Below, in pieces: positions 62,142 to 64,000 of a stretch of DNA of 64,000 bases (its first letter is position 1; every line of letters starts with the position of its first letter). The position numbers were made by a program, and so were the translations under genes. A model generated the notes under the pieces. That model did not search any database, had not been told where the DNA came from, and saw only the letters and a list, made by a program, of their open reading frames with translations. Location: contig NZ_CH672413.1 of NCBI RefSeq assembly GCF_000152705.1, forward strand, positions 310,001 through 374,000, given 5' to 3'. Origin of the DNA: Janibacter sp. HTCC2649 (GTDB lineage: Bacteria; Actinomycetota; Actinomycetes; Actinomycetales; Dermatophilaceae).

Positions 62142-63199
62142 GACTTCTCCTGGGGGTGGGGGGCGGATGACTGTCGTAGGGTGCTGGCGCGCGGCAACAG
62201 GGTCGGCTCGAACATGAGCCCGTGATCGGGGCGGCGCTGGGTGGTGAGCTGGTTGTGGACCTGGGTGAGGAGTTGGCTGGCGATGGACCGGTAGGGCTGG
62301 GCGACGCTGGTGAGGTCGTGCGTCCGAGCCGTCTCGGAACCGTCGAACCCGACGACTCCCACGTCCCGACCGGGAACCAGTCCCCGTCGCAGCAGCACCT
62401 GCGTCACGCCGAGGGCGAGGACGTCCGAGGCGCACGCAATGGCGCCCCCGATGCCGACGTCGTCGACGAGGGGTTCTGCCGCTGCCATGGCCTTGGCGAG
62501 GTCCTGGATGGTGTTCCCCTCCGGGCCCTGGTGCGTCTGACCGTGACGGGTCACGGCCTCCGCCCACCCATTTCGTCGCTCGTCGCCCACGAGGGATCCC
62601 TGCGGCCAACCGAGATAGCCGATGCGCGAATATCCCTGTGAAACAAGGTGATCGACCGCGCCAGCGACTCCGTTGCGGCCATCGACGTCTGCCCAGGACG
62701 TGAAGCTCGGGTCATCCCACACCCGGCCGAATGACGCGAACGGGATGTCTCGCTCGAGCAGCCAGGCCGGTCGCGGGTCTCCGTGGTGGGTGTCCATGAT
62801 GACGAAGGCGTCCACGAGCCGACTGCGCCACATCTCGCGATAGCGCTGCAGCGTCGGGTCCGGCCCGTCGGACCCGAACGTGACGATGTGGCAGTCGTGC
62901 TCGGGCGCAGCGATCGTGAGCGAAACGAGGAAGGGGGCCAAGGCGTCACTGAGGGCGTGGGCGCCGAGCCCGGTGAGTTCCATGCCCACGGCACCGGCCC
63001 GCTGACCCCGCAGCGACGTGGCGGCGGTGGAGGGGCGGTAGTCGAGGCGATCGATCTCTGCGTGGACTCGCTCGAGGGTGTCGGGTCGCACCCTCTCGGG
63101 GTGCTTGAGAGCGTTCGAAACGGTCTGACGGGAGACCTGCGCCGCCCGTGCGACGTCGAGGATCGTCGCGCGGCCGTGGCCCGACGGCATCGTTGCCAT
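62138..63199 (-). CDS. LacI-family regulator, first gene of sugar operon 2
   Basis: 353 residues from ATG 63199, preferred because GAGGAG lies 6 nt upstream; longer starts up to 63253 are in frame but overlap the operator. The HTH TILDVARAAQVSRQTVSNAL and hinge HPERVRPDTLERVHAEI precede a sugar-binding domain. It is encoded first in its operon, so the paired operators at 63242-63285 would give autoregulation plus control of the divergent gene. Confidence 0.92.
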   Translation of the reverse strand: MATMPSGHGRATILDVARAAQVSRQTVSNALKHPERVRPDTLERVHAEIDRLDYRPSTAATSLRGQRAGAVGMELTGLGAHALSDALAPFLVSLTIAAPEHDCHIVTFGSDGPDPTLQRYREMWRSRLVDAFVIMDTHHGDPRPAWLLERDIPFASFGRVWDDPSFTSWADVDGRNGVAGAVDHLVSQGYSRIGYLGWPQGSLVGDERRNGWAEAVTRHGQTHQGPEGNTIQDLAKAMAAAEPLVDDVGIGGAIACASDVLALGVTQVLLRRGLVPGRDVGVVGFDGSETARTHDLTSVAQPYRSIASQLLTQVHNQLTTQRRPDHGLMFEPTLLPRASTLRQSSAPHPQEKS

Positions 63200-63241
63200 C
63201 TCGAACTCCTCACCAGTGGTCATGCTGAGCGAAAGGTGCTC

Positions 63242-63285
63242 TTGAACGTTCAACTCGCCTGTCGGGTGGTAATTTGAACCTTCAA
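63242..63285. promoter_or_regulatory. Paired LacI-family operators in a divergent promoter
   Basis: TTGAACGTTCAA (63242-63253), a perfect palindrome with central CG, and TTGAACCTTCAA (63274-63285) are 32 nt apart centre to centre, close to three helical turns. They lie between the lacI operon and the divergent glycosidase-type gene. TAGGGT at 63291 may be the -10 of the rightward promoter. Confidence 0.85.
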
Positions 63286-63383
63286 GTCGATAGGGTCACC
63301 ACTGTGACGTGCGCCACGTGGAGTGTCAAGAGATTGCAGGCAGCCGCCTTGGTGGTTGTCCCGGACGTGTGGGGAGGGGCGCG

Positions 63384-64000
63384 ATGACGCGCTACCACCA
63401 GCCCTGGCTGCACGATCTCGAGATCGCCGTCCTCGGCAACGTCACGGCCCTGTCGGATCGGCTGGGTGACATGGGCGTGCCCGGCGCGGGCCTCTATGTC
63501 GACGACCGGCGTGTCCTGTCGCTCTGCAACCTCACGGTCGATGGGGAGCCCCCCACGTGGGTTGCCAGCGCCAGTGGTGGCTCGGTCACCCAGATCGCGA
63601 CCCTGCTGAGGTCGCACGGCGACGAGGGCCCCGACCCCACGGTGGAGCTGCACCGGGTGCGTGAGCTGGTGGATCAGGGCCTGCATGAGCGGATTGTCGT
63701 GACCTCTCATGCGAGCGATCCGGTGGGGGCGCAGCTGAACCTGCTCCTGGCGTCGGACGGCGTCGACATCGCCGTCGTCAAGGGTGGTGGCGAGGGCCAG
63801 CCCGTGCCCGTCACGCTGGTCGACGGAGCTTTGGTGTGGCAGGAGGAGCGCCACGACATCCAAGTCCGCAGTGAGTCCGGATCCCCTGTGGCACAAGGGC
63901 ATTCGGCTCTCTGGACGTGGGATGTGGTCGTCGCACAGGGCGAGACCATCACCCTGGAGTGGACCGTCGCCGTGTCCCGCCGTGAGGAGATCTCCTTCGG
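63384..64000 (+). CDS. Glycogen debranching N-terminal-domain protein (amylo-alpha-1,6-glucosidase type), truncated by window edge
   Basis: At least 205 residues from ATG 63384 with GGGGAGGGG upstream; the frame is open to the window end. The start MTRYHQPWLHDLEIAVLGNVTALSDRLGDMGVPGAGLYVDDRRVLS matches the N-terminal domain found before (alpha/alpha)6 debranching glycosidases, with GLYxxDxRxLS as its key pattern. The catalytic domain is outside the window. It is divergent from sugar operon 2 and shares its operators, so it probably processes the imported sugar. Confidence 0.82.
   Translation, partial: MTRYHQPWLHDLEIAVLGNVTALSDRLGDMGVPGAGLYVDDRRVLSLCNLTVDGEPPTWVASASGGSVTQIATLLRSHGDEGPDPTVELHRVRELVDQGLHERIVVTSHASDPVGAQLNLLLASDGVDIAVVKGGGEGQPVPVTLVDGALVWQEERHDIQVRSESGSPVAQGHSALWTWDVVVAQGETITLEWTVAVSRREEISF

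Overview
The window is high-GC, gene-dense actinobacterial chromosome. Family content points to Micrococcales, most likely Intrasporangiaceae (Janibacter/Terrabacter/Knoellia-like); this placement is inference from gene content. Markers include SepH, an actinobacterial-type (Fe-S) ferrochelatase, a PASTA Ser/Thr kinase next to an Rv2175c homologue, the SAV_6107 HEPN and DUF6504 partners of DnaE2, and the DUF3040, DUF4193, DUF3710, DUF3159, DUF5998 and DUF7455 families. Many genes start with GTG, neighbouring genes often overlap by 4 nt, and several starts look leaderless. I found no rRNA, tRNA or CRISPR array.

Layout. 0-4.0 kb: end of an EamA permease, PknL-type PASTA kinase, LysM/transglycosylase protein and Rv2175c homologue. 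4.0-10.3 kb: a compositionally different accessory island holding an AbiH-type abortive-infection gene split by an IS3-family element, an unusual Ser/Thr kinase, a Cys-rich protein and a DUF6615/nuclease-like protein. 10.8-12.8 kb: polyprenyl synthase and metF, which with pknL and Rv2175c match the Mycobacterium tuberculosis order Rv2172c-Rv2176, so the island interrupts a conserved core block. 13-22 kb: YbaK deacylase, an SOS-boxed DUF6504-HEPN-dnaE2 operon, DUF1801, AhpD-like, methyltransferase, dinB, DUF3040. 22-34 kb: DUF456, DUF7455, parE-like topoisomerase subunit, APC permease, a LacI-controlled sugar ABC operon, parC-like subunit. 34-46 kb: nitroreductase, GNAT/CoA-ligase fusion, DUF5998, phosphodiesterase, tdk, sepH, ferrochelatase, SuhB-like phosphatase, DUF4193, dut, DUF3710, OB-fold protein, DUF3159. 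46.8-52.5 kb: two TrkA proteins, APC permease, TrmA-like methyltransferase, hypothetical protein. The stretch from the phosphatase to TrmA parallels Rv2689c-Rv2701c. 52.5-58.3 kb: acnA, then two secreted proteins, one a sortase-anchored protein with seven chaplin-like repeats. 58.3-64 kb: DinB-superfamily protein, a second LacI/sugar ABC operon, and the start of a divergent glycogen-debranching-type gene.

Two genome-scale signals stand out. First, the octamer GTATGCCG/CGGCATAC occurs about 34 times on both strands and in all reading frames, against roughly 2-3 expected from base composition; an inverted pair forms the acnA terminator. It behaves like an uptake-type or other DNA-level signal. 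Second, a family of palindromic repeats with arms containing CTTCGTGCCCCGCACGGA occurs at three loci: a perfect 60-bp copy sits in frame inside dnaE2, and tandem arrays fill two convergent gene junctions. One array supplies the C-terminus of the DUF3159 protein. These, together with the disrupted defence island and the chaplin-like wall protein, are the parts most worth follow-up.
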